The position numbers and the translations under genes are program-made. From positions 1 to 44,571 of the forward strand of contig JACPEI010000051.1 of the NCBI GenBank assembly GCA_016183575.1: a stretch of DNA of 44,571 nt. The letters are read 5' to 3'. Each line of letters begins with the position of its first letter. Within the stretch, counting starts at the first letter, position 1. The stretch comes from Nitrosomonadales bacterium. GTDB taxonomy: Bacteria; Pseudomonadota; Gammaproteobacteria; Burkholderiales; Gallionellaceae. Below the pieces are notes generated by a model. The model did not search any database. It was not told where the DNA came from and saw only the letters and a list, made by a program, of their open reading frames with translations. Below are positions 1 to 7,524 of this stretch, piece by piece.

Positions 1-893
1 CGCTCGATCAGGCGCGAGGTGAATTCCAGCGTGTCGGCGGACCCCGCATCGACCTGCTGCGTTGACGGATCCAACAAATGCAACGGCGGCAGCGGCGAAT
101 CCGGCATTTCAGCAAACAGCGGGACTTGTTTTTCTTCGGCCACCCGCGCCGACCTGGCCACCTCCATCAGCGGCATTTCGATATGAATAGGCTGATGCTC
201 CTCGACGCGTTTTTTTTTTTTTTCGACAACGGCGACACGCTCGGTCATCGCCTGCGCGCCGATGCGCCGATCCTGCCAGGTCTGCCAGGCCAGGCGCGCG
301 CGCTGCCAGGCGTTATCCAGCAGCGCGCCCAGCCAGTCGACGAAACGCAGCCAGGACAATCCGCTGAATATGCTGAAGCCGGTGGCGATCAGCGCCAGCA
401 GCAGCAGCGTCGCGCCGGTAAAGCCGAGCAGGCGCGTCAGCGTATCGCCGATCAGCACGCCGAGCATCCCGCCGGGAACCAGCGGAAGCGCGGCTTTCAG
501 CGTGTACAGACGAACCGCTTCGAGCGCGCTGCTGGCCAGCAACAGCACCGCAAATCCCGCGACCGAAACCCACCATGTCCGCCTGTCAAAGATGCTGTCG
601 GAGCGCAACTCGTGATAGCCCGCCCATACGCGTTGCAGCATGAACAGCACCCACCACCACGCGGAAAAACCGAACAGGTAAAACAGCAGATCGGAGAGGT
701 ACGCGCCCAGCGCCCCGCCGGGATTGCCGGTCAGCGCGCCGCTGGCGCTATGCGACCACGCCGGATCGGCGCGATCATAGCCATACAACGCCACGGTGAA
801 ATACAGCGCGCAGGCAATCAGCAACAGCCAGCGCGATTCGCGCAGCAGGCTGAACAATTTGCCGCCGGGCAGGGCGCTATCCGCTTCAGCCAT
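1..893 (-). CDS. ftsK: DNA translocase FtsK, N-terminal part (runs off the window)
   Basis: FtsK couples septation to chromosome segregation; its N-terminal membrane domain anchors it at the divisome. The frame opens with ATG at 893 and stays open to the window edge (about 297 residues). It has several hydrophobic segments in the first 180 residues (for example LLLIACALYFTVALYGY and LLFYLFGFSAWWWVLFML), then a charged linker, and ends with PPLHLLDP, which matches the conserved pre-motor PPL-x-LL motif of FtsK. The motor domain lies outside the window. The ATG overlaps the end of the response-regulator gene by 8 bases, so the two are probably co-transcribed. The linker contains a run of 14 A (positions 210-223 on the plus strand as T), read in frame as E-K-K-K-K-R; slippage there would frameshift the gene. 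The identification is firm; the C-terminal part is unseen. Confidence 0.9.
   Translation of the reverse strand, partial: MAEADSALPGGKLFSLLRESRWLLLIACALYFTVALYGYDRADPAWSHSASGALTGNPGGALGAYLSDLLFYLFGFSAWWWVLFMLQRVWAGYHELRSDSIFDRRTWWVSVAGFAVLLLASSALEAVRLYTLKAALPLVPGGMLGVLIGDTLTRLLGFTGATLLLLALIATGFSIFSGLSWLRFVDWLGALLDNAWQRARLAWQTWQDRRIGAQAMTERVAVVEKKKKRVEEHQPIHIEMPLMEVARSARVAEEKQVPLFAEMPDSPLPPLHLLDPSTQQVDAGSADTLEFTSRLIE
210..223. repeat. 14-base T/A homopolymer inside ftsK
   Basis: An uninterrupted run of 14 T on the plus strand (14 A in the ftsK message) in the linker between the membrane and motor domains. The frame is intact as given: the residues before and after both read as sensible FtsK sequence. 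It is far longer than any other homopolymer in this GC-rich window. Confidence 0.95.
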
Positions 894-1551
894 GAGGCGC
901 ACCGACCAGCCCGAGCTTCTCGGCCATGCGCACCGCCTCCATACGGTTGTTCACGCGCAATGTTTGATAGACTGCCGCCACGTGAATCTTGACGGTTCCT
1001 TCGGCGAGATGGATCGCCTCGGCGATCTCCTTGTTGGACAACCCTGCCGCCAGATGCGTCAACACCTCCATCTGGCGCTGGGTCAAGCCATACTCGTTGG
1101 TATGCAAACTGCGCCGGTCGGCAACATCCGGTTCTTTTCCGGCCATCTCGCCATACTGGCGCAACAATTGCGGCGGGATATACACTCCGCCGGAAAGCAC
1201 CAGATTCAGCGCACTCAGCATCACGGCAGCGGTAGAACTCTTGCTGATAAAACCCATTGCGCCGTAATTCATCACCTTTTCCATGCAGCCGCGGCCTTCT
1301 TCGCCGGAGACCACCACCACCGGAATATGCGGATAACGCTGATGGAAAAACCGGATGGAGACGGGGCCTTCGCTGCCGGGCATGTTCAGGTCGAGCAATG
1401 CCAGATCGAGTTCGGGGTGTTGCATGGCGAGCTTCAGGCCGTCGGGGAAATTTCCCGCCTCCAATATCTCGACTTCTTCAGGCAACTGCTGAAGCACATA
1501 ACGCATCCCGTCGCGAAACAATGCGTGATCATCCACCAGCAGAATTTTCAT
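886..1551 (-). CDS. NarL/LuxR-family two-component response regulator
   Basis: A 221-residue response regulator. Receiver domain residues 1-120: acidic pair D7-D8, phospho-acceptor D54 in LLDLNMPG, and a conserved Lys in GFISKSS. Output domain residues about 150-215: a LuxR-type helix-turn-helix with LTQRQMEVL and GLSNKEIAEAIHLAEGTVKIHV. It should bind DNA as a phosphorylated dimer. No histidine kinase gene is adjacent, so it is an orphan here and its signal cannot be inferred. It lies upstream of ftsK with overlapping ends (8 bases) and downstream of the broken SCO1 gene. Target genes are unknown. Confidence 0.9.
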   Translation of the reverse strand: MKILLVDDHALFRDGMRYVLQQLPEEVEILEAGNFPDGLKLAMQHPELDLALLDLNMPGSEGPVSIRFFHQRYPHIPVVVVSGEEGRGCMEKVMNYGAMGFISKSSTAAVMLSALNLVLSGGVYIPPQLLRQYGEMAGKEPDVADRRSLHTNEYGLTQRQMEVLTHLAAGLSNKEIAEAIHLAEGTVKIHVAAVYQTLRVNNRMEAVRMAEKLGLVGAPHG

Positions 1552-1573
1552 TTACGTCCTCCCTGTTCAGCAT

Positions 1574-1601
1574 GTAGGGGCACGGCGCGCCGTGCCCCTA
1601 C
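1574..1601. repeat. 28-bp perfect palindrome, copy 1
   Basis: Perfect palindrome with half-site GTAGGGGCACGGCG, lying between the SCO1-like gene and the response regulator. An identical 28-bp copy is at 8244-8271. It could form a very stable hairpin in RNA. It is a dispersed repeat of this genome; a terminator role is possible but no T-run follows. Confidence 0.95.
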
Positions 1602-1614
1602 CGAATCATATAAA

Positions 1615-2180
1615 TCATGCTCCACCGAGCAGCAAGCGGATATCGTCAACCAGCCAGTCGGTGCGCTGCGCAAGCGGCGCACGCAAGCGCACCTTGCCGT
1701 TGGGATCCACCAAAAATGCGCCCACGGTGTGATCCATATTGTAGCCGGATGCGGTCGGCCGCTTCTCGTATGCCACATAAAACGCCTTGGCAGCCTGCGC
1801 CGTGGCTTGTGCATCGCCATACAGCCCGAGGAACGACGGATGGAAAGCGGGAACATATTGCATCAGCATCTCCGGTTTATCGCGTTCCGGGTCGACGGTG
1901 ATGAACAGCACCTGCACCTTATCGGCATCACTTCCGAGCAGTTGCATCATCTGCGCCAGGTCGGCCAGCGTGGTGACGCACACATCCGGGCATTGAGTGT
2001 AACCGAAGAACAGCACCACCGCCTTGCCGCGAAAATCCGCCAGCGTGCGCGTTTTGCCGTTATGGTCGGTCAGGCGTTGCGCCGATATCGCTGGCGTGGA
2101 ACGGCGAAGGCAATTTTGGTTTTTCGCAACCGGCCAACAACGCGACCAACAACAAGATAAATAAATTACGCAGCCACATG
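1615..2180 (-). pseudogene. SCO1/SenC copper-chaperone lipoprotein, frameshifted
   Basis: SCO1/SenC proteins are periplasmic, membrane-anchored thioredoxin-fold proteins that help assemble the CuA site of cytochrome c oxidase. From ATG at 2180 the reading frame gives a lipoprotein signal, MWLRNLFILLLVALLAGC, then EKPKLPSPFHASDIGA, and reaches a stop soon after. The SCO domain continues in another frame from about position 2075: RLTDHNGKTRTLADFRGK, the copper motif CPDVC, the distal His in MDHTVGAFLVDPNG, ending at 1615. The two frames meet at the start of the domain, where homologues usually have several more residues between DI and LTDHNGK; a small deletion would explain both the shortening and the frameshift. 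A translation starting at 2196 keeps the domain but has no credible signal peptide. It is a real lesion or a sequencing/assembly error. Confidence 0.8.
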
Positions 2181-2327
2181 ACAACTTCCTGTCCATCCAT
2201 ATAAATAAAAGATATAGCCCACTTTAGTCAGGCCATACACGCCGACAATGCTACCGCACATGCCGAGGCAATGCACGCCGCCGAGCAGCCCGACAAAAAA
2301 TACCGCGGCGATGCTGAATTCAGTCAT
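2166..2327 (-). pseudogene. TauE/SafE-like (sulfite exporter/urease accessory-like) gene, N-terminal stump
   Basis: A 53-codon frame starting at ATG 2327, which overlaps the bioD stop by 8 bases as in an operon. The first 37 residues contain FFVGLLGGVHCLGMCG, the typical first helix of the TauE/SafE and UreH-like integral membrane family (normally 200-plus residues). After TKVGYIF the similarity stops and the frame closes at 2166, inside the start of the SCO1-like gene. About three quarters of the gene is missing. This looks like a deletion that joined the bioD-proximal half of the gene to the SCO1 gene. Confidence 0.65.
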
Positions 2328-3048
2328 GCAGATCCGCCTGCTCGAGCAATGCCAAATTCAAAAATGTTGCAGCCTCACGGGCATCCGGCTGCGCCTGACA
2401 GGGCACCACGCCCAGCAGCGGCGCGCTGATGCGCTGCCGCAACGCGGCGATATTTTCATTCAGCATCGCCATGCCCGCCTCCGGCACATTCGCGACCCAG
2501 CCCGCCAGCGTCAAACCGCGCGCGGCAATTGCCTCTGCCGTGAGCAACGCATGGTTCTGGCAACCCAGCCGCATCCCGACCACCAGAATAACCGGCAGCC
2601 CCAACTGCTCTGCCAGATCCGCGCTGTCCTGCTCTTCGTTCAATGGCACGCGGAAGCCGCCCACGCCCTCCACAATCACCACATCGGCCTGCGCGTTCAG
2701 CTCCGAAAACGATTCCGCAATGCGCGCAAAGTCAATGCTGACGCCGACGAATTGCGCGGCCAGTTGGGGTGCGACGGCTGGTGCGAAACAATACGGGTTG
2801 ATCTGCCCGCCGCTGGCCAGCACATTGCTGGCGGCGCGCAATTGCCTGACATCGTCATGCTGGCCGCCGTCGGCGCAACCCGCAAGAGGTACGCCGGCGG
2901 GCTCCCCGTTGCTGCGCGACGACCCTCCCGCAGCCACCGGCTTCATGCCGACCACGCTTTTGCCCTGCGCGGCAAAGCCGTGCAGCAACGCGCAACTGAC
3001 CAGCGTCTTGCCGACTCCGGTGTCGGTGCCTGTAATAAAATAGTTCAT
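2320..3048 (-). CDS. bioD: ATP-dependent dethiobiotin synthetase BioD
   Basis: BioD makes dethiobiotin from 7,8-diaminopelargonic acid, CO2 and ATP in the cytoplasm. The sequence begins MNYFITGTDTGVGKT with the P-loop at residues 7-14, has the KPVAAG motif, VVIVEGVGGFRVPL and LPVILVVGMRLGC, and ends FLNLALL like other BioD proteins. Start chosen at 3048 because the P-loop is at the usual distance from it; an in-frame upstream ATG at 3117 would add 23 residues with no family match and overlap bioC. After KPVAAG it carries about 14 extra residues (with SNGEPAGVPLAG) compared with my memory of the E. coli protein; the origin is unknown. It is the last intact gene of the bioB-F-H-C-D run. Confidence 0.92.
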   Translation of the reverse strand: MNYFITGTDTGVGKTLVSCALLHGFAAQGKSVVGMKPVAAGGSSRSNGEPAGVPLAGCADGGQHDDVRQLRAASNVLASGGQINPYCFAPAVAPQLAAQFVGVSIDFARIAESFSELNAQADVVIVEGVGGFRVPLNEEQDSADLAEQLGLPVILVVGMRLGCQNHALLTAEAIAARGLTLAGWVANVPEAGMAMLNENIAALRQRISAPLLGVVPCQAQPDAREAATFLNLALLEQADLHD

Positions 3049-3076
3049 ACGATCAAAAGCAGTTGCCGTTTTTGGT

Positions 3077-3949
3077 TCATTTGAGCTTGAAAGAAGTCTG
3101 GATGATCGCCGCGCCATCCGCAGTCACGCGCGGCTGCGGCTTCCACGCGTGGCCGTACACCACCTCGTAGGTGGCAGGCAGCTTGCCGTCGCGGCGCAGC
3201 CGCTCGTAATTCTCCAGCAGACGCGCCCAGGCATTTTTTCCCATCAGCCCCTGGCCGCGCCCCGCCGTGGCGTTGTGCGCGCCGATGCGCTTCAGGTCAT
3301 ATAACAAACCGCGCATATCGTCGTAAGTCAGCGTCAGGTATTCCATGTCCATCACCGGCTCGGCAAACCCGGCATGCATCAGCATGTCGCCGATGTCGTG
3401 CATATCGGCAAAGCGGTTCAGGTGATTGTGGTTGTCCACGCCGCCGAAAGCCTGGCGCAATTCCTTCAGCGTATCCGGCCCGAAGGTGCTGAACATCAGC
3501 AGCCCGTCCGCCTTCAGCACGCGATGCAACCCGACGAAAGCCGCCGGCAGGTCGTTGCACCACTGCAGCGCCAGGTTCGACCACACCATTTCGACACTGC
3601 CGGCGGCCAATGGCAAGGCTTCGATGTCGCCGCATACCTGCATCGGCTGCGCGCCGCTGAACAGTTTGCGCCACCAACCGGAACGGTTGCGCGCAGCCTG
3701 CAACATGCCGATGGCGATATCCAGCGAGGCGATTTGCGTCGCCGGATATTTTTCCGCCAGCTGGCGCGTACCCCAGCCGGTGCCGCTGCCCGCATCGAGG
3801 ATGCGCACGGGCTGCAGCTTGACGTAGTCCAGCCGCTCCAGCATGCGCGCGCACACCTCGCGCTGCAACACCGCCGCCGCATCGTAGTCTGCCGCCGCGC
3901 GGTTGAAGGCGCGGCGCATCCGGCGTTTATCAATTAAAAAATCATTCAT
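3077..3949 (-). CDS. bioC: Malonyl-ACP O-methyltransferase BioC
   Basis: BioC methylates malonyl-ACP using S-adenosylmethionine, so that fatty acid synthesis can build the pimeloyl chain of biotin. The 290-residue protein starts with the typical DKRRMRRAFNRAAADYD helix, followed by the methyltransferase motif I LDAGSGTGWGTRQLA (residues about 51-65), an acidic residue in SLDIAIGML, and WSNLALQWCNDL, a hallmark of BioC. The start overlaps the bioH stop by 8 bases, indicating translational coupling. With bioH it forms the BioC/BioH pimelate route. No damage is seen. Confidence 0.95.
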   Translation of the reverse strand: MNDFLIDKRRMRRAFNRAAADYDAAAVLQREVCARMLERLDYVKLQPVRILDAGSGTGWGTRQLAEKYPATQIASLDIAIGMLQAARNRSGWWRKLFSGAQPMQVCGDIEALPLAAGSVEMVWSNLALQWCNDLPAAFVGLHRVLKADGLLMFSTFGPDTLKELRQAFGGVDNHNHLNRFADMHDIGDMLMHAGFAEPVMDMEYLTLTYDDMRGLLYDLKRIGAHNATAGRGQGLMGKNAWARLLENYERLRRDGKLPATYEVVYGHAWKPQPRVTADGAAIIQTSFKLK

Positions 3950-4781
3950 GCAAGAAACTCATCAGGTGTTTCATAAATTCATCCGGGTGCGACAGGAACG
4001 GCGCATGCGCCGCGCCCTCGATCATTGCCAGCCGCGCATCCGGCAGTTGCGCCGCCAGATAATGCGCTGCCTGCGGCGGCGTGAGCGTATCACGTTCGCC
4101 GCAAACCACCAGTGCGGGTTGCCGGATGCCCGGCAATTCGCCGCGCAGATCGCAGTCGCGCAAAATTTCCAGCCCGGCTTGCAATGCGCCCAGATCCGGC
4201 TCGCCACGGCTCATTAACGCGCCGCGCAACGCCGCCAGCAGCTCGCGCTCCCGCTCGCTGCCGCGCACCTGCAGCGCGAGGAAGCGCCGCAATGTCAGCG
4301 CATAATCCTGTCGCAGCGCGGCGGCAAATTCCGCCAGCGTCTCTTGCGCCATGCCATATTCCCAGCCCGGCCTGCGCACGAAGCACGGCGTGCTCGCCAC
4401 CAGCGTCAGGCGGCTTATCTGCTGCGGATGGCGCAGCGCCCAGCGCAGCGCGATTTGCCCGCCCAGCGACCAGCCGCATACGCTGAGCGGCTCGTCGAAC
4501 TGTGCAGATAGCTGGTCGACGAGGGAATCCAATAGCAAGTGGGGAGTGGTAGGTGGGGAGTGGGAAAACCTGCCCCCACTTCCCACTTCCCACTCCCTAC
4601 TCCCTACTCCCCACTTCCCACTCCCCGCACTAAACCCATGCCCCGGCAAATCCACCGCCAGCACGCGGAAATGTTCCGCCAATCGTTCCGCGACTCCGCC
4701 CCACATCCCGCCGTGCATGCCCCAGCCGTGAATCAGCAGCAGCGGCGCACCGCTGCCGTAACTGTCAACGTGCAAGCTCAT
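3942..4781 (-). CDS. bioH: Pimeloyl-ACP methyl ester carboxylesterase BioH, with an in-frame repeat insertion
   Basis: BioH is an alpha/beta hydrolase that removes the methyl group from pimeloyl-ACP methyl ester, ending the BioC-started chain. Visible features: LLLIHGWGMHGGMW (oxyanion-hole region), nucleophile Ser105 in GWSLGG, acid Asp in CGERDTLTP, and catalytic His in GAAHAPFLSHP. The protein has 279 residues against 256 in E. coli. The excess lies between DLPGHGFS and LLDSLVDQL (residues about 52-83), where a G/W/S-rich stretch (GKWGVGSREWEVGSGG) is encoded by a tandem heptamer repeat at 4537-4628. The insertion keeps the frame and falls in a loop before the nucleophile, so activity may survive. 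The start overlaps the bioF end by 17 bases. Confidence 0.92.
   Translation of the reverse strand: MSLHVDSYGSGAPLLLIHGWGMHGGMWGGVAERLAEHFRVLAVDLPGHGFSAGSGKWGVGSREWEVGSGGRFSHSPPTTPHLLLDSLVDQLSAQFDEPLSVCGWSLGGQIALRWALRHPQQISRLTLVASTPCFVRRPGWEYGMAQETLAEFAAALRQDYALTLRRFLALQVRGSERERELLAALRGALMSRGEPDLGALQAGLEILRDCDLRGELPGIRQPALVVCGERDTLTPPQAAHYLAAQLPDARLAMIEGAAHAPFLSHPDEFMKHLMSFLHE
4537..4628. repeat. Degenerate heptamer repeat block inside bioH
   Basis: Inverted halves built from 7-base units of the type GTGGGGA/GTGGGAA: plus-strand units first (4537-4563), then their complement (4571-4628), around the core AGTGGGAAAACC. The same core recurs at about 28899 and 30032. Seven bases is not a codon multiple, but the total insertion is in frame with bioH. 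Confidence 0.85.
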
Positions 4782-6057
4782 GCAACGCCCCGATTAGCTG
4801 TGCCACATCGCTTTCGCTGTGCGCTGCCGACAGGGTGATGCGCAGGCGCGCCGTGCCCTGCGGCACGGTGGGCGGGCGGATCGCCGCGACCTGGATGCCG
4901 CGCTCGCGCAGTCCCTCGCTCAACGCCAGCGCCGCCTGGTTATCGCCGACCAGCAACGGCTGGATCGCCGTGTCCGATGGCATCAAGTCCCAAGGCAAGC
5001 CGGCCAGCCCGCTGCGCAGTTGCGCGATCAATCTATGCAGATGTTCGCGCAACGCGTCGCCCTGCCCGATGAGTTGCAGGCTCTCCAGCACCGCACAGGC
5101 CAAGGCAGGCGGCGTGGCCGTCGTGTAGACATAACTGCGCGCATGGTTGACCAGCGTATCGATCACGACCTGCTCCGCCGCGACAAACGCGCCGAATACC
5201 CCGGCGGCCTTGCCCAGCGTCGCCATGTAAATGATGCGCGACGAATCAACCCTCTCCCTAGCCCTCTCCCGTAAACGGGAGAGGGGACTTTCCCTCTCTC
5301 CCCGTTTGGGGAGATAACCAGCGGCTTGGCTGCTGTTTTTTGGCAGCCTAGTCGAATGGCTAGTTGTTTCATCAGAGTTGGAGAGAGGGGAGACGTGATA
5401 AAGCGAGCCGCGCCCCTGTTTGCCCAGCACGCCGAAGCCGTGCGCATCATCGACCAGCAGCCACGCATCATGCCGTTCGCATAACGCCAGCAATTCCGGC
5501 AGCGGCGCAAGATCGCCGTCCATGCTGAACACCGCATCGGTGATGATGAGCTTGCGCCCGGTTTTTGGTTGTTCCAGCAATTGCGCCAGTTGCGCGATGT
5601 CGTTATGGCGATAGCGTTTGACTGCGGCACGCGACAGCAGCATCGCATCGTTCAATGACGCGTGATTGAGCCTGTCGGCAAATACCGTATCACCCTTGCC
5701 GACCAGAGCCTGAACCGCGCCGAGATTGGCCATGTAGCCGGTGGAGAACAGCAGCGCGGCAGGCTTGCCGACAAATGCCGCAAGTTCCTGTTCGAGCCGG
5801 TGATGCGGCTCGAAATGCCCGCTCACCAGATGCGCCGCGCCCGCACCGACACCCCATTGCTGCGCACCCTGCTGCAGCGCGGCGATGAGCCGCGGATGGT
5901 TCGCCAGGCCGAGGTAATCGTTGCTGCAAAACGAAAGATAAGCGCTCCCATCGACAACGATATGCGGCGACTGCGGGCTGTCGAGCGTGCGCCGCCGGCG
6001 CAGCAGGCCTTGCGCGGCGCGGGCTTCGAGTTCTTGCTGGAGTTCAAGGAAAGGCAT
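4765..6057 (-). CDS. bioF: 8-amino-7-oxononanoate synthase BioF, with an in-frame repeat insertion
   Basis: BioF is a PLP enzyme that condenses pimeloyl-ACP with L-alanine in the first ring-forming step of biotin synthesis. Seen: SFCSNDYLGLANHP near the N terminus, LNHASLNDAMLLS, the PLP-region DDAHGFGVLG, and the PLP-binding lysine in MATLGKAAG (Lys283). The protein has 430 residues; E. coli BioF has 384 with the lysine at 236, so about 46 residues are extra just before the lysine. They are encoded by repeat DNA at about 5249-5398 (residues about 220-270, including DETTSHSTRLPK and LSRLRERARERV). No stop or frameshift results. The insertion sits between GRGSLYH and IIYMATLGK, near the active site, so folding could be affected. 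It lies downstream of bioB and overlaps bioH. Confidence 0.93.
   Translation of the reverse strand: MPFLELQQELEARAAQGLLRRRRTLDSPQSPHIVVDGSAYLSFCSNDYLGLANHPRLIAALQQGAQQWGVGAGAAHLVSGHFEPHHRLEQELAAFVGKPAALLFSTGYMANLGAVQALVGKGDTVFADRLNHASLNDAMLLSRAAVKRYRHNDIAQLAQLLEQPKTGRKLIITDAVFSMDGDLAPLPELLALCERHDAWLLVDDAHGFGVLGKQGRGSLYHVSPLSNSDETTSHSTRLPKNSSQAAGYLPKRGERESPLSRLRERARERVDSSRIIYMATLGKAAGVFGAFVAAEQVVIDTLVNHARSYVYTTATPPALACAVLESLQLIGQGDALREHLHRLIAQLRSGLAGLPWDLMPSDTAIQPLLVGDNQAALALSEGLRERGIQVAAIRPPTVPQGTARLRITLSAAHSESDVAQLIGALHELAR
5249..5398. repeat. Composite repeat inserted in bioF
   Basis: Two modules. Left: a hairpin-rich CT/GA block (arms CTCTCCCGT and ACGGGAGAG at 5263-5285, then CCCTCTCTCCCC). 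Middle (5314-5375): a 62-bp module that recurs with a modest number of mismatches at 6078-6139 downstream of bioB (shared core GCCTAGTCGAATGGCTAG). Right: another GA-rich block. The CT/GA hairpin module is related to the one inside gpsA near 29660-29700. It is translated as part of BioF. Confidence 0.85.
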
Positions 6058-6065
6058 AGGTGGTT

Positions 6066-6203
6066 GTAGGTTGGGTTATAACCAGCGACTTGGTTAGCGT
6101 CTTTTGCCAGCCTAGTCGAATGGCTAGTTGTTTCATCAGGCGCGGTTTTGCGCCGTAACCCAACGATATGCATGTCGGGTTACGCTGCGCTAACCCGACC
6201 TAC
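6066..6203. repeat. Composite repeat between bioB and bioF
   Basis: Contains a second copy (6078-6139) of the 62-bp module found inside bioF, flanked by GTAGGTTGGGTTA on the left and a GGGTTACGCTGCGCTAACCCGACCTAC hairpin element (6178-6203) on the right. The right edge overlaps the bioB stop codon: TAG at 6202-6200 is made from the repeat's GTAGGTCGGGTTAG end on the minus strand. The whole bioB-bioF gap consists of this element. Confidence 0.85.
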
Positions 6204-7195
6204 GATTTTTCGGCCAGCGGATACATCCCCAGCTTGTCGAGCAACGCTCTATCCTTCTCGACATCCGGGTTGCCGGTGGTGAGCAATTGCTCGCCATAGA
6301 AAATGGAGTTCGCGCCGGCGAGAAAACACAAGGCCTGCACCGCATCGGACATCTGCTGCCGCCCGGCGGAAAGGCGCACAAGCGCCGTCGGCATCGTGAT
6401 GCGCGCCACCGCGACGGTGCGCACGAAATCCAGCGGGTCGAGTTCTTCCGCCTGCGCCAGCGGCGTGCCTTCGACCCTGACCAGGTTATTGATCGGCACG
6501 CTTTCCGGATAAGGGTTCATGTTGGCCAGTTGCGCGACCAGCCCAGCGCGCTGCGTGAGGCTCTCGCCCATGCCGACGATGCCGCCGCTGCAGACACTCA
6601 TCCCCGCGTTGCGCACCCGCTCCAGCGTATCCAGCCGGTCCTGATAGTCGCGCGTGCTGATGATGTTGCCGTAAAACTCCGGCGAGGTATCCAGGTTATG
6701 GTTGTAGTAATCCAGCCCGGCATCACGCAATTGCCCGGTCTGCTCGTCGTTCAGCATGCCCAGTGTCGCGCAGGTTTCCATGCCCAGATCGCGCACCGCC
6801 TTGACCATTTCCACCACGCTCGCCATGTCCTCGTCGCTCGGTTCGCGCCACGCCGCTCCCATGCAGAAACGCCCGGCGCCTTTTTGCTGCGCGGCGCGCG
6901 CGGCCGCGACCACCTCCTCCACCTCCAGCATCTTCCTTTCTTCCACACCGGCGGAATTAAACGCCGATTGCGGGCAATAGCCGCAGTCCTCGGTGCAACC
7001 GCCGGTCTTGATCGACAGCAGGGTGGAAAGCTGCACCGCATTCGGGTCGAAATGCTCGCGGTGTATCTGTTGCGCGCGATACAGCAGGTCGGCAAACGGC
7101 AGCTTGAACAGGGCTTCCACATCGGCCACATTCCAGCGTTGCGGTGCGGTGGTTTTTTTGATGGGGCGGATGAATTCTATAGTTTGAGTGTTCAT
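6200..7195 (-). CDS. bioB: Biotin synthase BioB
   Basis: BioB is a radical-SAM enzyme that inserts sulfur into dethiobiotin, the last step of biotin synthesis. The 331-residue protein has the radical-SAM cluster motif CTEDCGYC (preceded by SIKTGG), the second-cluster region with MGAAWREP and [23 protein letters not shown], and the Arg ligand region VRLSAGRQ. It is the first gene of the bio operon and starts 329 bases from the divergent comF. Its stop codon is provided by a repeat element directly downstream, so the natural C terminus may have been slightly trimmed; E. coli BioB is 346 residues. No strong ribosome site is seen before ATG 7195. Confidence 0.96.
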   Translation of the reverse strand: MNTQTIEFIRPIKKTTAPQRWNVADVEALFKLPFADLLYRAQQIHREHFDPNAVQLSTLLSIKTGGCTEDCGYCPQSAFNSAGVEERKMLEVEEVVAAARAAQQKGAGRFCMGAAWREPSDEDMASVVEMVKAVRDLGMETCATLGMLNDEQTGQLRDAGLDYYNHNLDTSPEFYGNIISTRDYQDRLDTLERVRNAGMSVCSGGIVGMGESLTQRAGLVAQLANMNPYPESVPINNLVRVEGTPLAQAEELDPLDFVRTVAVARITMPTALVRLSAGRQQMSDAVQALCFLAGANSIFYGEQLLTTGNPDVEKDRALLDKLGMYPLAEKS

Positions 7196-7237
7196 GGCGG
7201 ATTAATTCAAATTTGCGTTATAAACAATAATGATTTG

Positions 7238-7289
7238 GTAGGGTGCGTTCTACGCACCATTATCATCTGGTGCGTAGAACGCACCCTAC
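7238..7289. repeat. Inverted repeat with 21-bp perfect arms in the bioB-comF gap
   Basis: Arms GTAGGGTGCGTTCTACGCACC at 7238-7258 and its exact complement at 7269-7289 with a 10-base loop. It belongs to a GTAGGGTGC family seen also at 22823-22866, 24226-24249 (partial) and 41320 onward. It sits in the divergent promoter region of bioB and comF. Confidence 0.95.
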
Positions 7290-7314
7290 GTATGATCCTT
7301 AAAACCTCTTTTCA

Positions 7315-7444
7315 TCCACGAAAAACACGAAAGTCACGAAATCAATCAATTGGTTACCATAGTGTGGCGAGTCACCCGATAGGTGTAACTATTTATTGCG
7401 GCATCTATTTGAATATGTTCGTGCTTTTTCGTGCTTTTCGTGGA
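7315..7444. repeat. 130-bp element with imperfect inverted ends in the bioB-comF gap
   Basis: Left end TCCACGAAAAACACGAAAG at 7315, right end with CTTTTTCGTGCTTTTCGTGGA up to 7444: imperfect inverted termini about 26 bp long enclosing about 77 bp. With the preceding hairpin, this fills most of the 329-base gap 7196-7524, where I see no gene. Confidence 0.8.
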
Positions 7445-7524
7445 CAACTGGGTTTTCTAGGATGGTTCGGGCGTATGATTCAGGTTGAACGAAAACGGCG
7501 CATCATCCTTGAAAGGATAATGGT

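Noticed and set aside
78-992. Long plus-strand frame over ftsK and the response regulator
   Set aside because: The minus strand encodes a clear FtsK membrane domain and receiver/HTH protein; the plus frame is Arg/Gln-rich with no family features.
4537-7444. CRISPR array
   Set aside because: The repeated units are either contiguous heptamers or scattered hairpins; there are no regular spacers and no cas genes.
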